From Saltatorellus ferox (GTDB lineage Bacteria > Planctomycetota > UBA1135 > GCA-002686595), in contig CP036434.1 of the NCBI GenBank assembly GCA_007751475.1, positions 4,655,524-4,719,523 on the forward strand: a DNA stretch of 64,000 nucleotides. Direction: 5' to 3'. The notes below the pieces were generated by a model. It saw nothing but the letters and a program-made list of their open reading frames with translations, did not search any database and was not told the DNA's origin. The position numbers and the translations under genes were made by a program. Shown piece by piece: positions 27,939-36,923 of the stretch; the stretch's first letter is position 1; each line of letters opens with the position of its first letter.

Positions 27939-30683
27939 ATGGACTTCAACGCCCTGTCCACTGAACTCGAAAGCGATCATCGCTGGCTGATTCGACTCGC
28001 CCGTCGCCTTCTTCGCCACCCCGAGGCCGCGGAGGACCTGGCGCAGGAAGCGTCGCTGCTCGCGCTGCGGTCTCCGTCCCTGCGCGAGTCGAACTCGCGC
28101 CTCCACGTGCGCTCCTGGCTCGCCAAGACGGCGCAGCACCTCGCTTGGAATGCCAATCGTAGAGCACGGCATGAGGCCCATGGTCTTGACGCGCTCGCGA
28201 GGGAGGACCGCGGCGACGTCGACATGAGCGCCACCGAGCGGACCGAGCGAGCCGAGTTTCGCGCCGCGGTGGCGACGCTCGTGGCGGAGCTGCCTCCCGC
28301 TGAGCGTGAGGCCATCGTGCTGCGCTACTATGAGGGCCAGAGCGTCCTCCGCATTCAAGAGATCGTCGGCGCCCCCTCGCAGGAGGCGGTGCGCAAGCGG
28401 CTGAGCCGCGGCATCGAGCGGCTGCGCAAAGCGCTGGACGAACGGCTCGGACAGGCGGAATGGCATCGCGCGGCGATCTGCGTGACCTCAGCGCTGAGCG
28501 TGAAGAAGGCCTGGATCGGCGCTGCGGCCCTCATCCCCACCTGCATTCTGGGCCTCTGCCTGTGGATCTACCTGGAGCCTGGGGCCGGAGGCCAGGAACG
28601 TCAGGGTGTCCCAGCGCTGGCCGAGGTAGGCTTCGCCGTGCCGCACCCGGAGGCGGCGGCATCGACTCAGACACAGGGCCCGGCGCCCATGGCCGCGACA
28701 GGCGACGAGCCGCGGCGCCCAGGCCTGGCCGAGCCTGGCGAGGGCGCGGCAGACGAGCCGGCCTCTTCATCGGCCCCGGGCACAGCACCGAGCGCGACGC
28801 TGAAAGGACGGGTTCGAACCCATACCGGCGCACCGCTGCAGGGCGCGTGGGTCTTCACCGACTTTGCCGACGGCATGCGCGTGCTGACCGGCCGCATGGC
28901 ACAGCTCGAGTCGTCGGCTCCCCCCTGGGCCGACCCGAACGCCGTCGCGGGTCCCAACCGCGCTGTGACCGACGAGCACGGCCGCTTCGAGGTGCGGGCT
29001 TCCACCTCCGTCAATCGAACGACGCGCGCAACACTCGCGGTTCTCTCCCCCGGCGGGGATGCGGGCTTCGAGCTGATCAAGGGTCTCCACACGGGCGACG
29101 TCGTGGACGGCCTGACCTTCACGCTGCGAGACGATGAGACGCTGACCCTGCGACTCCAGAGCGACGGCCCTGGGGCAAGATCGCCCCATGTGGACGCCGC
29201 AGCGCGCGTCGGGGCGCAGGTGTTCTGGGACGAACTCAGTGGTCTCGATCGGTCGTTCATGGCAGGAAGCAGCATCGCGAGCCCGTTGCTGCCCCTGGTG
29301 GAGCAGCGAGGCGAACGCGAGGAACTGATCATCGCGAGGTTCCACCAGCCACCGCGCCACTTCGACTCGGAGGAGCTACGCGGCATGCTGTTCCTGCCGG
29401 GGTTTCAGCCAGCCTCGTTCACGGTGGAGCCCGGCGCCACCGAAGCGGTGATACGGATCGAAGAGGCCCCCAGGATGCACCTGAGACTCGACGTGGAAGG
29501 CGAGGCCAAAGAGCGGATCCAAGAGGCCTCGATCATCCTGACTCCAGAGCCGCCCGACCCCGGAATCACTGCCCGCGAGAACCACCAGCGCGTTCGTTCC
29601 GGCTATCCCTTTCGGCAGCGAATCCTGGGCTGGCGGAACGGCGAGACCAGGGCCGTCCCGGCCGATGCGACGGCGCCGACCTACGCCTACGTGGCGCTCG
29701 TCCTCGACTCGGACGAAGCGACCCTCTACCTACCGACCTACGGACCGCTGCGAGCCGATGAGAGCACGCCGGAAGCGCCGCACCTCTTGAGCGCCGACCT
29801 CGACGAGTGGGGAACCCTGTCCGGCGAAGAGATCCAGAGCGCAGCCTCGGCCGAGGCCGTGCCCATGTCGACGATACGAGCCAGTGTCGTGAGCGCCGCG
29901 GACGGCGCTCCCATCCCCGGCGCATTCATGGCAGTCCAGGGCCACTCCCACGATCACGGCGGCGCTCACTCGCACCCGAGCGGCGAGTCTGGATCCGTCC
30001 TGCTCAGCGTCGCCGAAGATGAGGTCGCGCTCGAACTCACCGCGCCAGGATTCGGGATCGAGCGACTGGACCCGATCTCACTTCTGCCGGGCGAAACACG
30101 AGACCTGGGCGAGATCGAACTGTGGCCGCTCCAGTACTTATCGTGCAGGCTCGGGCGCGCGACGGGGGGCCCGCTTCTTGCAGCGCACGAAGTCCGCTAC
30201 ACGGACGCCTCGGGCGCGACCCGGCGAGCGCAGGCCGACGCCGATGGTCAGATCCAGCTCGTGTACGCGGAAGGCCCCCCCACCTCCGTGCAGATCCATC
30301 TGGAGAGCGGCTCGAGCGCGCCGCGCGCGAACGCACCCGTTGTCCTTCAGCAGGACGGGACGGGGAAGATCGCGGTGCCGGAATGGGCGACGGTGGTCGT
30401 GCGCGTGGGCGGCATTCCCTCGCCGCAGCGGTATCTCCTGGACCACCTGCAAGTGAACGTACTCGGCGTGGAGACCGAGCGCCCCAGCACCTCCTTCTGG
30501 CCCGGATTCCAAGGGGACGACCTCCTCTTCAAGCTTCAGCTCCCCCCTGGCCAGTGGACGATCGTCTCCGGTAAGCCCTGGCTCGTGCAGCTCGAACCCA
30601 CCACCGTGGAGGTCCCTGCGAGCCCTGGCCCAGCGGCAAGACTCGTCCGCATCGAGGCATCGACGCAAGCCACCAGCCGGTGA
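27939..30683 (+). CDS. ECF-type sigma factor fused to a membrane helix and extracytoplasmic carboxypeptidase-regulatory-like region
   Basis: 914 residues from ATG 27939. Residues 12-80 fit sigma-70 region 2 (HRWLIRLARRLLRHPEAAEDLAQEASLLAL ... VRSWLAKTAQHLAWN). Residues 115-168 fit region 4 (LPPAEREAIVLRYYEGQSV ... APSQEAVRKRLSRGIERLR), giving a complete ECF-like factor. A single hydrophobic helix at 191-212 (AWIGAAALIPTCILGLCLWIY) follows. An Ala/Pro/Glu-rich linker runs to about 285, then about 630 residues of beta-sandwich repeats. These include LKGRVRTHTGAPLQGAWV near 287 and ASVVSAADGAPIPGAF near 648, the latter with a His-rich loop at 669-679. Expected topology is sigma inside and repeats outside. 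No anti-sigma factor or zinc-binding anti-sigma domain is adjacent, so tethering itself may hold the factor inactive until proteolysis. That mechanism is inference. Confidence 0.88.
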   Translation: MDFNALSTELESDHRWLIRLARRLLRHPEAAEDLAQEASLLALRSPSLRESNSRLHVRSWLAKTAQHLAWNANRRARHEAHGLDALAREDRGDVDMSATERTERAEFRAAVATLVAELPPAEREAIVLRYYEGQSVLRIQEIVGAPSQEAVRKRLSRGIERLRKALDERLGQAEWHRAAICVTSALSVKKAWIGAAALIPTCILGLCLWIYLEPGAGGQERQGVPALAEVGFAVPHPEAAASTQTQGPAPMAATGDEPRRPGLAEPGEGAADEPASSSAPGTAPSATLKGRVRTHTGAPLQGAWVFTDFADGMRVLTGRMAQLESSAPPWADPNAVAGPNRAVTDEHGRFEVRASTSVNRTTRATLAVLSPGGDAGFELIKGLHTGDVVDGLTFTLRDDETLTLRLQSDGPGARSPHVDAAARVGAQVFWDELSGLDRSFMAGSSIASPLLPLVEQRGEREELIIARFHQPPRHFDSEELRGMLFLPGFQPASFTVEPGATEAVIRIEEAPRMHLRLDVEGEAKERIQEASIILTPEPPDPGITARENHQRVRSGYPFRQRILGWRNGETRAVPADATAPTYAYVALVLDSDEATLYLPTYGPLRADESTPEAPHLLSADLDEWGTLSGEEIQSAASAEAVPMSTIRASVVSAADGAPIPGAFMAVQGHSHDHGGAHSHPSGESGSVLLSVAEDEVALELTAPGFGIERLDPISLLPGETRDLGEIELWPLQYLSCRLGRATGGPLLAAHEVRYTDASGATRRAQADADGQIQLVYAEGPPTSVQIHLESGSSAPRANAPVVLQQDGTGKIAVPEWATVVVRVGGIPSPQRYLLDHLQVNVLGVETERPSTSFWPGFQGDDLLFKLQLPPGQWTIVSGKPWLVQLEPTTVEVPASPGPAARLVRIEASTQATSR

Positions 30684-30698
30684 CCTACGTCGGTACCG

Positions 30699-31547
30699 TC
30701 ACGACGATCTGGACAGCAAGCGCTCTCGAATCAACTCCGCGATCGCTGCGCTCGAGTTCGAACCAATGACGAGATCGGCGTGCGCCTTGACCTCGGGTAG
30801 AGCCCCGGCCATCGCCACGCCGAGGCCTGCGTACTGCAGCATCGGGATGTCGTTGTCGGCATCCCCCACTGCGATCACACGCGACGCCGGGATGCCTTTT
30901 GTCTCCTCCAGGAAGCGCAGCCCCTCGGCCTTGCCGCGGCAGGGCGCGTGGACGTCGATCGCGCTGTAGGGATTCGTCCGGTGCCGCGGTAGCACCGACA
31001 AGGGGAAGTGCGAAACGTAGATCGGCCCGCCCGCCGCGGCCTCCAGCTCCGCCGCGATCGTGTGCGAGCTTTCCTCGCCGCAGTTCACGAGGAAGCTGAG
31101 CCGGATCGTGAACTCACGCAGCAGCTGGTCGCGCTCGACGAACTGCAGGTCGATGAAGCCGTCGAAGTTCCGACGCTCCTCCTCGCTGCGAGGCTCGTGG
31201 GTCAGCTTCTCCGACGCGGTCATGACGATCACCTGGGCATCGCGCTCGGCCGCCCACGCGTGCAGCCGCTGGTTCGTGCGGTTGGAGATCGTGCGCTCCT
31301 CGACCATCCGGCCCTTCTCAACGTCCCAGATCGCGCAGCCGTTGAAGAAGATCGCTGGCGTTCTGAGTCCGAGGTCCTCGACGATCGGCATCCCCGAGGT
31401 CTTCGAACGACCCGTCGCGACCATCACGGTCACGCCGGCCGCTTCCGCTTCCTTCAGCGCCGCGCGGGTTTCGGGGTGAATGGTCTCTTCGGGCGTGAGC
31501 AGCGTGCCGTCGAGATCGAGGAGGATTGCATCGTAGTCGCGGGCCAT
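30699..31547 (-). CDS. Cof-type HAD-superfamily hydrolase
   Basis: Predicted magnesium-dependent phosphatase for sugar phosphates or related small molecules. 282 residues with the four HAD motifs: LLDLDGTLL (motif I, nucleophile and acid/base aspartates), VMVATGRS (motif II), the lysine in RGKAEGLRFLEE (motif III), and VIAVGDADNDIPML (motif IV). The large C2-type cap between motifs II and III and the ending HADLVIGSNSSAAIAELI mark the Cof subfamily. The substrate cannot be predicted. Its stop lies 15 bases from the stop of the convergent sigma-fusion gene. Confidence 0.93.
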   Translation of the reverse strand: MARDYDAILLDLDGTLLTPEETIHPETRAALKEAEAAGVTVMVATGRSKTSGMPIVEDLGLRTPAIFFNGCAIWDVEKGRMVEERTISNRTNQRLHAWAAERDAQVIVMTASEKLTHEPRSEEERRNFDGFIDLQFVERDQLLREFTIRLSFLVNCGEESSHTIAAELEAAAGGPIYVSHFPLSVLPRHRTNPYSAIDVHAPCRGKAEGLRFLEETKGIPASRVIAVGDADNDIPMLQYAGLGVAMAGALPEVKAHADLVIGSNSSAAIAELIRERLLSRSS

Positions 31548-31565
31548 GGGCGCAGAGGATAGCGG

Positions 31566-34373
31566 CTACTTGTCCTCCTGCGCCTCACTCCGTTCCACTT
31601 CGATCGTGACTTCCTGCTCGGTCAAGCTTCCGCTGAGTACCTTGAGCTTCTGCTCACGGGGGGCGATTCCCTGCGCCGTCACCTTGAGCCGAAGCTCCCT
31701 CCCCGTGGCCACGCCCTCGAAGAGGAACTCGCCGAACACGTCGGTCGTGGCGACTCCCGGCGTGCTCACGGCCTGCGTGGCTGACGTGCCGCCGGTCGCC
31801 GCCGCGCGGAGAATGCCCGTCTCTATCTTGGAGGATGGAAGACCGCGAGCCCACAGCTCGACCGTCGCCCCTTCCACTGGATCGCCCGTCCCTGCGCGAA
31901 GAACTCGGCCGTAAATCCGCGTGTCCGGGAGCTCGAGAACGACAGGCTCCATTCCCCGGACCACCTCGATCGGAAACGGTGCGGGCATCGCCCTGGACTC
32001 ATGCTCGACCATGACGAAGTAGATGTAACTGGGCACCCCTGCGAAGCGGAATCGTCCGTCCCCCACCGTGACGGTCCGGAGCGCGGATGCGCCTGCCCCG
32101 GGAGTCGCGAGTCCCCTGCCCGTGCGTACGTGAAGCGTGACGCACACCCCTTCCAGGCCCACTCCGTTCTGGATGACGCGCCCCTCGAACGTCACCGGAG
32201 CCCGCAGCTCCAGCTCGACGGTCGCCTCCCCCGATAGCGGCGCCTGGACCACGCGCTTCGGATACCGGAACGGGTCTTCGGAGTCCTGGCGGGAGATGTC
32301 GCGCACCTCGGGTGGAATCGCCGCCACGATGTGGGCCTCTCCCGGGAGACCTCTGAACCTCACGATGCCCGTCTGCCCCGTCACCGCGAATCGATCAGCG
32401 GCCGCTCCGGGAGTCGCCGACTCCCTCTTGAAGTCCTCCAGCTTCAGGATCCGTACTGTGATTCCGGGGACCGGACTCCCACTCGGCGTGCGAACCTTGA
32501 CCTCGACCGTGGCGCCGCGCGTCAGCTCCAGCGTCACGACATCAGGGCCGCGTTGGATCATGATGGGCTCGGAGTCCAGATAGCCGTCGGCATGGGCTGC
32601 CAGCCAGAAAGCCGAGCCTGCCGCAGGCGCGCAGAGCTCCCCCATCCCGTCGTCGCCAGACTCCGCGAAGGCGACGTGGCTGCTTCCCCAGCAGGGATCA
32701 CCCGACGCGGCCATGCCTCGAAGGACCTCTTTTCGGATCTCGAGCACCGAGAGGTACACGCCTGCGCCTTGCAGTGGCGTGAGGATTCCAGAGTCCACGA
32801 CGCGAACGCGGACCGGCGGATCCGGCGTGAGCAGCATGTCGCCGAAGTCCGTCGTGCGCCCCTTGGAGAAGGGCACGCCGAGCCGAACGAATTCGGCGTA
32901 GCCCGAGGCCCGGATCCGCAGGTTCGCCTGCGCCTCCTGGGATCCGAGCTGCGCCGCCGCGTCGAACTCGAAGCGTCCGCCCGGGTGATGTCGCTTCACC
33001 GCGCCGCCTTCTTGCAGAGGCCGCGCCGGGAACGGGGACTCGTTCGCGGGCGCCGCGCCGATCGAGACCGTGTAGTTCGTGAGCGGCACCGGCTCGCCGC
33101 TGGCGGACGGGACCATCACCCGGCCGCGGCCGGTCGCGCGCGGCTGCCATTCGAGCACGGCCGACCGCAAGCCCGCGACCGACTCCACGCCGCGGATCTC
33201 GGGTACCGGCGCTCCCGCGGCGCGCTGCTCGCTGGTCTCGGCTTCGACCGCGCTCAGCCAGACCGGGCCTTTGGCCACGAGCCCCGTGACCGTGAACGAG
33301 CCGTCTCGCGGATCGACCTCGGCGAAGCGAGGCCTGAGCGCGCCGTCGCTTCCGCATGCGGAGGCCAGCTGCCGGGCAGAGATCCGAATTCGGCGATCCT
33401 GAGGGAGCCCCGTCACGCTCCCCGAGACGCTCGCCCCGTTCCGCACGACGACGCGGAGCGGAGCGCCTCCCGAGCTCTCGAGCGCCTCGCCTCGCACCGT
33501 CACCGTGGGCGCTGCAGCCGTATCGACGAGCAGCTCGAACGGGCCCGAGCGGACCTCGTCGCAGCGGAAGCGACCCTCGCCGTCGGTCACCCCCACGTCG
33601 AGTCCGAGCCCCTCCGCACGCCACACGACCGATCCACGCGCCAGCGGCTGGTGCAGGGTGAGCTTAGCGCCGGCGATCGGCGCGCCATTCCCGTCCTCGA
33701 CGACACCACGGAGCACCGCTGCGCGCTCCAGGCGCACCTCGCCGAGATCGTGGGGCCGGACGTCCGAGACCGTGACGCCTTCGATCCGCCGCGGCACGAA
33801 ACCCGGCTTCCGGATCAACCCCGCGAGGTCAGCCCCGGGCTGCAGGCGAACCAGCGGCAGCTCTCCGCTGGCGAGGTCGCGCTCCTTCCCGGAGATCCGG
33901 ATCACGCCGCCGCCCTCGGTGGTGCAGGTGACCACACCGGCACGACGAGGGTCGGGGAGGAACTCGAAGCCCAGCGGGACGCCTCCCGCCTGGAAGTTCC
34001 GCCGCGTAGAGAACAGGCACTCCGCCCCGTCGACGGGCTGGCCGTCGGCACCCACCACCCGTCCGACCAGCTGGGGCCCGTCCGTCCGGGTCCGGACCGT
34101 TCGCAGGCGGTCACTTGCCGTCTCGTCGCCGGACACCGATAGGGCCATGGACGGCGCTGTTCTGGCCCTCCCTCGGGACTCTTCTTCCGGGTTCGTGGCG
34201 ACCTCGAGATCGGGCTCCCCAGGCTGCTGCGCCACGTTCATGACCACCGGGGCTCGGGTGGACTCGACTCCGAGCCCACCCTCGCCAGAACGGCTCACGA
34301 ACCAGCCGAGGGCCAAGAGCGCCCCCGCCAGAGAGAGCAGCAGAGCCAGGGATCTTCGGGTGGTTACGGGCAT
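31566..34373 (-). CDS. Membrane-anchored carboxypeptidase-regulatory-like repeat protein
   Basis: 935 residues from the ATG at 34373, chosen because MPVTTRRSLALLLSLAGALLALGWFV is a basic start followed by a membrane helix; the upstream extension is not conserved-looking. About six beta-sandwich repeats follow. Clear ones are LVGRVVGADGQPVDGAE near 90, LRGVVEDGNGAPIAGAKL near 190, VKVRTPSGSPVPGITVRI near 600, FEGRVIQNGVGLEGVCV near 720 and IYGRVLRAGTGDPVEGATV near 820. The last repeat resembles the FLFEGVATGRELRLKVTAQG pattern of CarboxypepD_reg domains. It is the fourth protein of this build in the window and lies near the sigma fusion, separated only by the HAD gene. Function unknown; cell-surface location expected. 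Confidence 0.78.
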   Translation of the reverse strand: MPVTTRRSLALLLSLAGALLALGWFVSRSGEGGLGVESTRAPVVMNVAQQPGEPDLEVATNPEEESRGRARTAPSMALSVSGDETASDRLRTVRTRTDGPQLVGRVVGADGQPVDGAECLFSTRRNFQAGGVPLGFEFLPDPRRAGVVTCTTEGGGVIRISGKERDLASGELPLVRLQPGADLAGLIRKPGFVPRRIEGVTVSDVRPHDLGEVRLERAAVLRGVVEDGNGAPIAGAKLTLHQPLARGSVVWRAEGLGLDVGVTDGEGRFRCDEVRSGPFELLVDTAAAPTVTVRGEALESSGGAPLRVVVRNGASVSGSVTGLPQDRRIRISARQLASACGSDGALRPRFAEVDPRDGSFTVTGLVAKGPVWLSAVEAETSEQRAAGAPVPEIRGVESVAGLRSAVLEWQPRATGRGRVMVPSASGEPVPLTNYTVSIGAAPANESPFPARPLQEGGAVKRHHPGGRFEFDAAAQLGSQEAQANLRIRASGYAEFVRLGVPFSKGRTTDFGDMLLTPDPPVRVRVVDSGILTPLQGAGVYLSVLEIRKEVLRGMAASGDPCWGSSHVAFAESGDDGMGELCAPAAGSAFWLAAHADGYLDSEPIMIQRGPDVVTLELTRGATVEVKVRTPSGSPVPGITVRILKLEDFKRESATPGAAADRFAVTGQTGIVRFRGLPGEAHIVAAIPPEVRDISRQDSEDPFRYPKRVVQAPLSGEATVELELRAPVTFEGRVIQNGVGLEGVCVTLHVRTGRGLATPGAGASALRTVTVGDGRFRFAGVPSYIYFVMVEHESRAMPAPFPIEVVRGMEPVVLELPDTRIYGRVLRAGTGDPVEGATVELWARGLPSSKIETGILRAAATGGTSATQAVSTPGVATTDVFGEFLFEGVATGRELRLKVTAQGIAPREQKLKVLSGSLTEQEVTIEVERSEAQEDK

Positions 34374-34526
34374 CGGAGGATGATTAATGAGGTCGGAGCG
34401 GCCGTCAGGGAACCCCGGGACGACGCTCCGCCGAGTAGATTCCACGAACCTTTCGTGCCAGAGGGCCTTTCCGACGATACTCAGAGGGTCCCGAAGCCGC
34501 ATCGCCCCTGACCCGCTATCCCACCC

Positions 34527-35207
34527 ATGGACCGCCGTCACATTCTCCGCCGATTCGCCCTGCCGCCCTTCGCGCTCTTATCCCTCTGCGCCCTCCTGGC
34601 GCTTGCCTCCTGCTCGGGCACCCGCAAGGTCACGGATCCGGTCCTCAACATCCGGACGTCGGGTGGCGAGGAACTCGGGGTCTCGACCGAGTACGGCGTC
34701 GTCTTTCTCGGCAAGCGCGCCGAGCGCGGCGAGGTCGAGGTCGAGGCCTGGTTCGGCGATGGGCCTAGCATCGAGCGCTCGGTCATCGAGCCGGTGGGCG
34801 GCGGCCTCTTCACGGCCGAGATGGACATCGAGCTGCCCCAGGTCCCGATCTCCTTCACGGAGCCGCGGGACGGCGAGACCCTGGAGATCATGGGTCGAAA
34901 GGGCGGTAAGCGCTGGACCACCCTCGCGCGCGTCCGGACCGACCCGCGCGTGCTCGGGCTGCTACTGGAGATCTCGGGCGGTTTTCCGGACGATCCCGAC
35001 CAGGTGGGCGCAGGCGTGTACCGCAAGACCGGGAAGTTCGAAAGGGAACTCGTCGGCCTCGTGACCGGCAAGATCCAGCTCGAGCGGAAGGGTTCGATCC
35101 GGAAGTACCTCGCCGTGGCCGGCCCGAGCGTCATGTGGCGCTTCGCGGCTCACCGTCGGGACCTTCTGCGCAGGAAGCCGTTCGTGTACCGCGAAGACAT
35201 CCTGTGA
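34527..35207 (+). CDS. Predicted lipoprotein of unknown function
   Basis: Not recognised. 226 residues starting MDRRHILRRFALPP, a basic start, then a hydrophobic stretch ending in a lipobox (LALASC, lipidated Cys at residue 29). The mature part is beta-rich and acidic (VFLGKRAERGEVEVEAWFGDGPSIERSVIEPVG, MDIELPQVPISFTEPRDGETLEIM). A Lys/Arg-rich C-terminus follows (KIQLERKGSIRKYLAVAG, FAAHRRDLLRRKPFVYRED). No known domain is visible. Its stop codon overlaps the first possible start of the next gene (TGATG at 35205-35209), suggesting translational coupling with the alpha/beta hydrolase. Confidence 0.75.
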   Translation: MDRRHILRRFALPPFALLSLCALLALASCSGTRKVTDPVLNIRTSGGEELGVSTEYGVVFLGKRAERGEVEVEAWFGDGPSIERSVIEPVGGGLFTAEMDIELPQVPISFTEPRDGETLEIMGRKGGKRWTTLARVRTDPRVLGLLLEISGGFPDDPDQVGAGVYRKTGKFERELVGLVTGKIQLERKGSIRKYLAVAGPSVMWRFAAHRRDLLRRKPFVYREDIL

Positions 35208-35251
35208 TGTCGCCCATGGTCGAGATGGAAGCCAAGCATCGAGTCTCCCCC

Positions 35252-36127
35252 ATGAAGCTCAAGACCCTCGCGGCGGCGTCCATGGGCGCCGCCGCTCTCG
35301 TTGCGGTGTGGGCTGCGGCCTGTCGCGGAACCCAGATCCTCAACACGACGTCCTCGAACGACGTCTACGAGCTGAGCGCTGACATCGTCTACGGGGAGAA
35401 TCCGCGCCAGAGGCTCGATGTCTACCGCCCTTCGTCCAGCGGCGCGCAGCCCGCACCGGTCATCGTGTTCTTCTACGGCGGCGGATGGCGAGAAGGCGAT
35501 CGCGGGATGTACGAGTTCGTCGCGTCCTCGATCACGCGTGAAGGATACGTCGTCGTCATCCCCGATTACCGACTCTTCCCGGAGGTCCAGTTCCCCGCGT
35601 TCATCGAGGATGCCGCCGAAGCCGTGGCGTGGGTCCAGCGCTCCATCGCTGGCCACGGCGGCGATCCTGATCGGATCTTTCTCGCCGGGCACTCCGCGGG
35701 GTCCCACCTGGCCGCCATGGTGGCGCTCGACCCGAGCTACCTGAAGAAGGCGGGCGGCGACGCAGGCCGGCTCGTGGGCTTCGTGGGGCTCTCGGGCCCC
35801 TACGACTTCCTGCCGCTCGACGAAGGGAGCTATCTTCAGGAGCTGTTCCCTGCGGCCACCCGTGACGCGAGCCAGCCCGTGAATCACGTCCGTGACAGCG
35901 GAGAGCCGCCTCTTCCGATGCTGCTCGTGCACGGGACGGACGACGAGCGCGTCTGGCCGAAGAACAGCCGCAACCTCGCCGCCGCCGCGCGGGAGGCGGG
36001 CGGCGACGTCAAGCTGAAACTCTACGAGGGCGTCGGCCACAAACGCGTGGCCGCCGCCCTCGCTCCCCTGCTGGAGTTCACCGCCGATACGCGAGCCGAC
36101 ATCCTCGACTGGCTCGCGAGGCGATGA
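35252..36127 (+). CDS. Alpha/beta hydrolase, carboxylesterase-like lipoprotein
   Basis: Predicted esterase of the BD-FAE/hormone-sensitive-lipase type. 291 residues from the ATG at 35252, chosen because MKLKTLAAASMGAAALVAVWAAAC is a lipoprotein signal; an ATG at 35207 adds 15 residues and overlaps the upstream stop. The oxyanion segment is IVFFYGGGWREGD, the nucleophile elbow is FLAGHSAGSHLAAM, the acid is in LVHGTDDERVWP and the histidine in YEGVGHKRVA, so the triad is complete. It probably acts in the periplasm on small acyl esters. It is coupled to the preceding lipoprotein gene. Confidence 0.88.
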   Translation: MKLKTLAAASMGAAALVAVWAAACRGTQILNTTSSNDVYELSADIVYGENPRQRLDVYRPSSSGAQPAPVIVFFYGGGWREGDRGMYEFVASSITREGYVVVIPDYRLFPEVQFPAFIEDAAEAVAWVQRSIAGHGGDPDRIFLAGHSAGSHLAAMVALDPSYLKKAGGDAGRLVGFVGLSGPYDFLPLDEGSYLQELFPAATRDASQPVNHVRDSGEPPLPMLLVHGTDDERVWPKNSRNLAAAAREAGGDVKLKLYEGVGHKRVAAALAPLLEFTADTRADILDWLARR

Positions 36128-36134
36128 GCTTGGC

Positions 36135-36845
36135 TCAACGGATGACCGGGATCATCTGAACCAGGGCCTGGGCAATCGCCTCCCCGAGGGGCGCGGCAGA
36201 CGCGGGGTTTTGCCCGGTAAGCAGCCAGTCATCCGCGACGACCTTCGACTGGAAGTTGTCCGTCGGCTCGACGGTGGCTCCAAGCTCCTGCAGCTTCGAC
36301 TGAAGCATGAACGGAACGACGTCCGCTTTCTCCGCCTCGCGCTCTTCGCTGTCGGAGAAACAGGTCATGCGCTTGCCCTTGACGAGCGGCTCGCCGTCTG
36401 CATTCTCGACGCCCACGAAGGCCGCAGGGCCGTGACAGATCGAGGCCACGAGGCCGTCGCGCTCGCGGATGCTGCTGACGATGCGCTGGATCTCAGGGTT
36501 GTTCGGGAAGTCCCACATCGTCCCGTGGCCTCCGGGGAAGTAGACGCCGTCGAAACTCTCGGGGTCCACATCGGAGAGCTTGGTCGTGTTCGAAAGGCGC
36601 TTCATGAGGTCGTCGTCGCCGAGGAACCAGGCATTCACCTTGTCCGACGTGTCCTTCGCGTCGATCGGCGGCTTACCTCCCTTCGGGCTGGCCAGCACGA
36701 ATGGAATGCCGCGCGACACGAACGTCTCGACGACGTGGGTCAGCTCGGCAAGGTGGAAGCCAGTCGTCTCGGAGGTATCGCCGAGCTGCTCATGGCTGGT
36801 GAGAACGATGAGCATCTGACGGAGGGGTTGTTCGCTGTTCTTCAT
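36135..36845 (-). CDS. DJ-1/PfpI family protein (Hsp31-like)
   Basis: 236 residues of the class I glutamine-amidotransferase-like DJ-1/PfpI fold. The reactive cysteine is C137 in LVASICHGPAAFVG, next to H138. E26 in SETTGFHLAEL is the conserved acidic partner. The YFPGGHGTMWDFPNN stretch is typical of the Hsp31/YhbO-like branch, whose members handle glyoxals or act as stress chaperones. The exact activity is debated in the literature and cannot be set from sequence. It is the last gene of the minus-strand stress cluster; 78 bases separate it from the aldehyde dehydrogenase. Confidence 0.9.
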   Translation of the reverse strand: MKNSEQPLRQMLIVLTSHEQLGDTSETTGFHLAELTHVVETFVSRGIPFVLASPKGGKPPIDAKDTSDKVNAWFLGDDDLMKRLSNTTKLSDVDPESFDGVYFPGGHGTMWDFPNNPEIQRIVSSIRERDGLVASICHGPAAFVGVENADGEPLVKGKRMTCFSDSEEREAEKADVVPFMLQSKLQELGATVEPTDNFQSKVVADDWLLTGQNPASAAPLGEAIAQALVQMIPVIR

Positions 36846-36923
36846 GTCTCGAAGTAGAATCCATGCACCTAACGCGCGTCTCAGGGCTGCATGGAAACGG
36901 GCGAATCCCCCCCAGAAGACCCG

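Noticed and set aside
28800..28830. tRNA T-loop-like GGTTCGAACCC
   Set aside because: It lies in frame inside the sigma-fusion gene and there is no acceptor stem, anticodon stem or D-loop around it.
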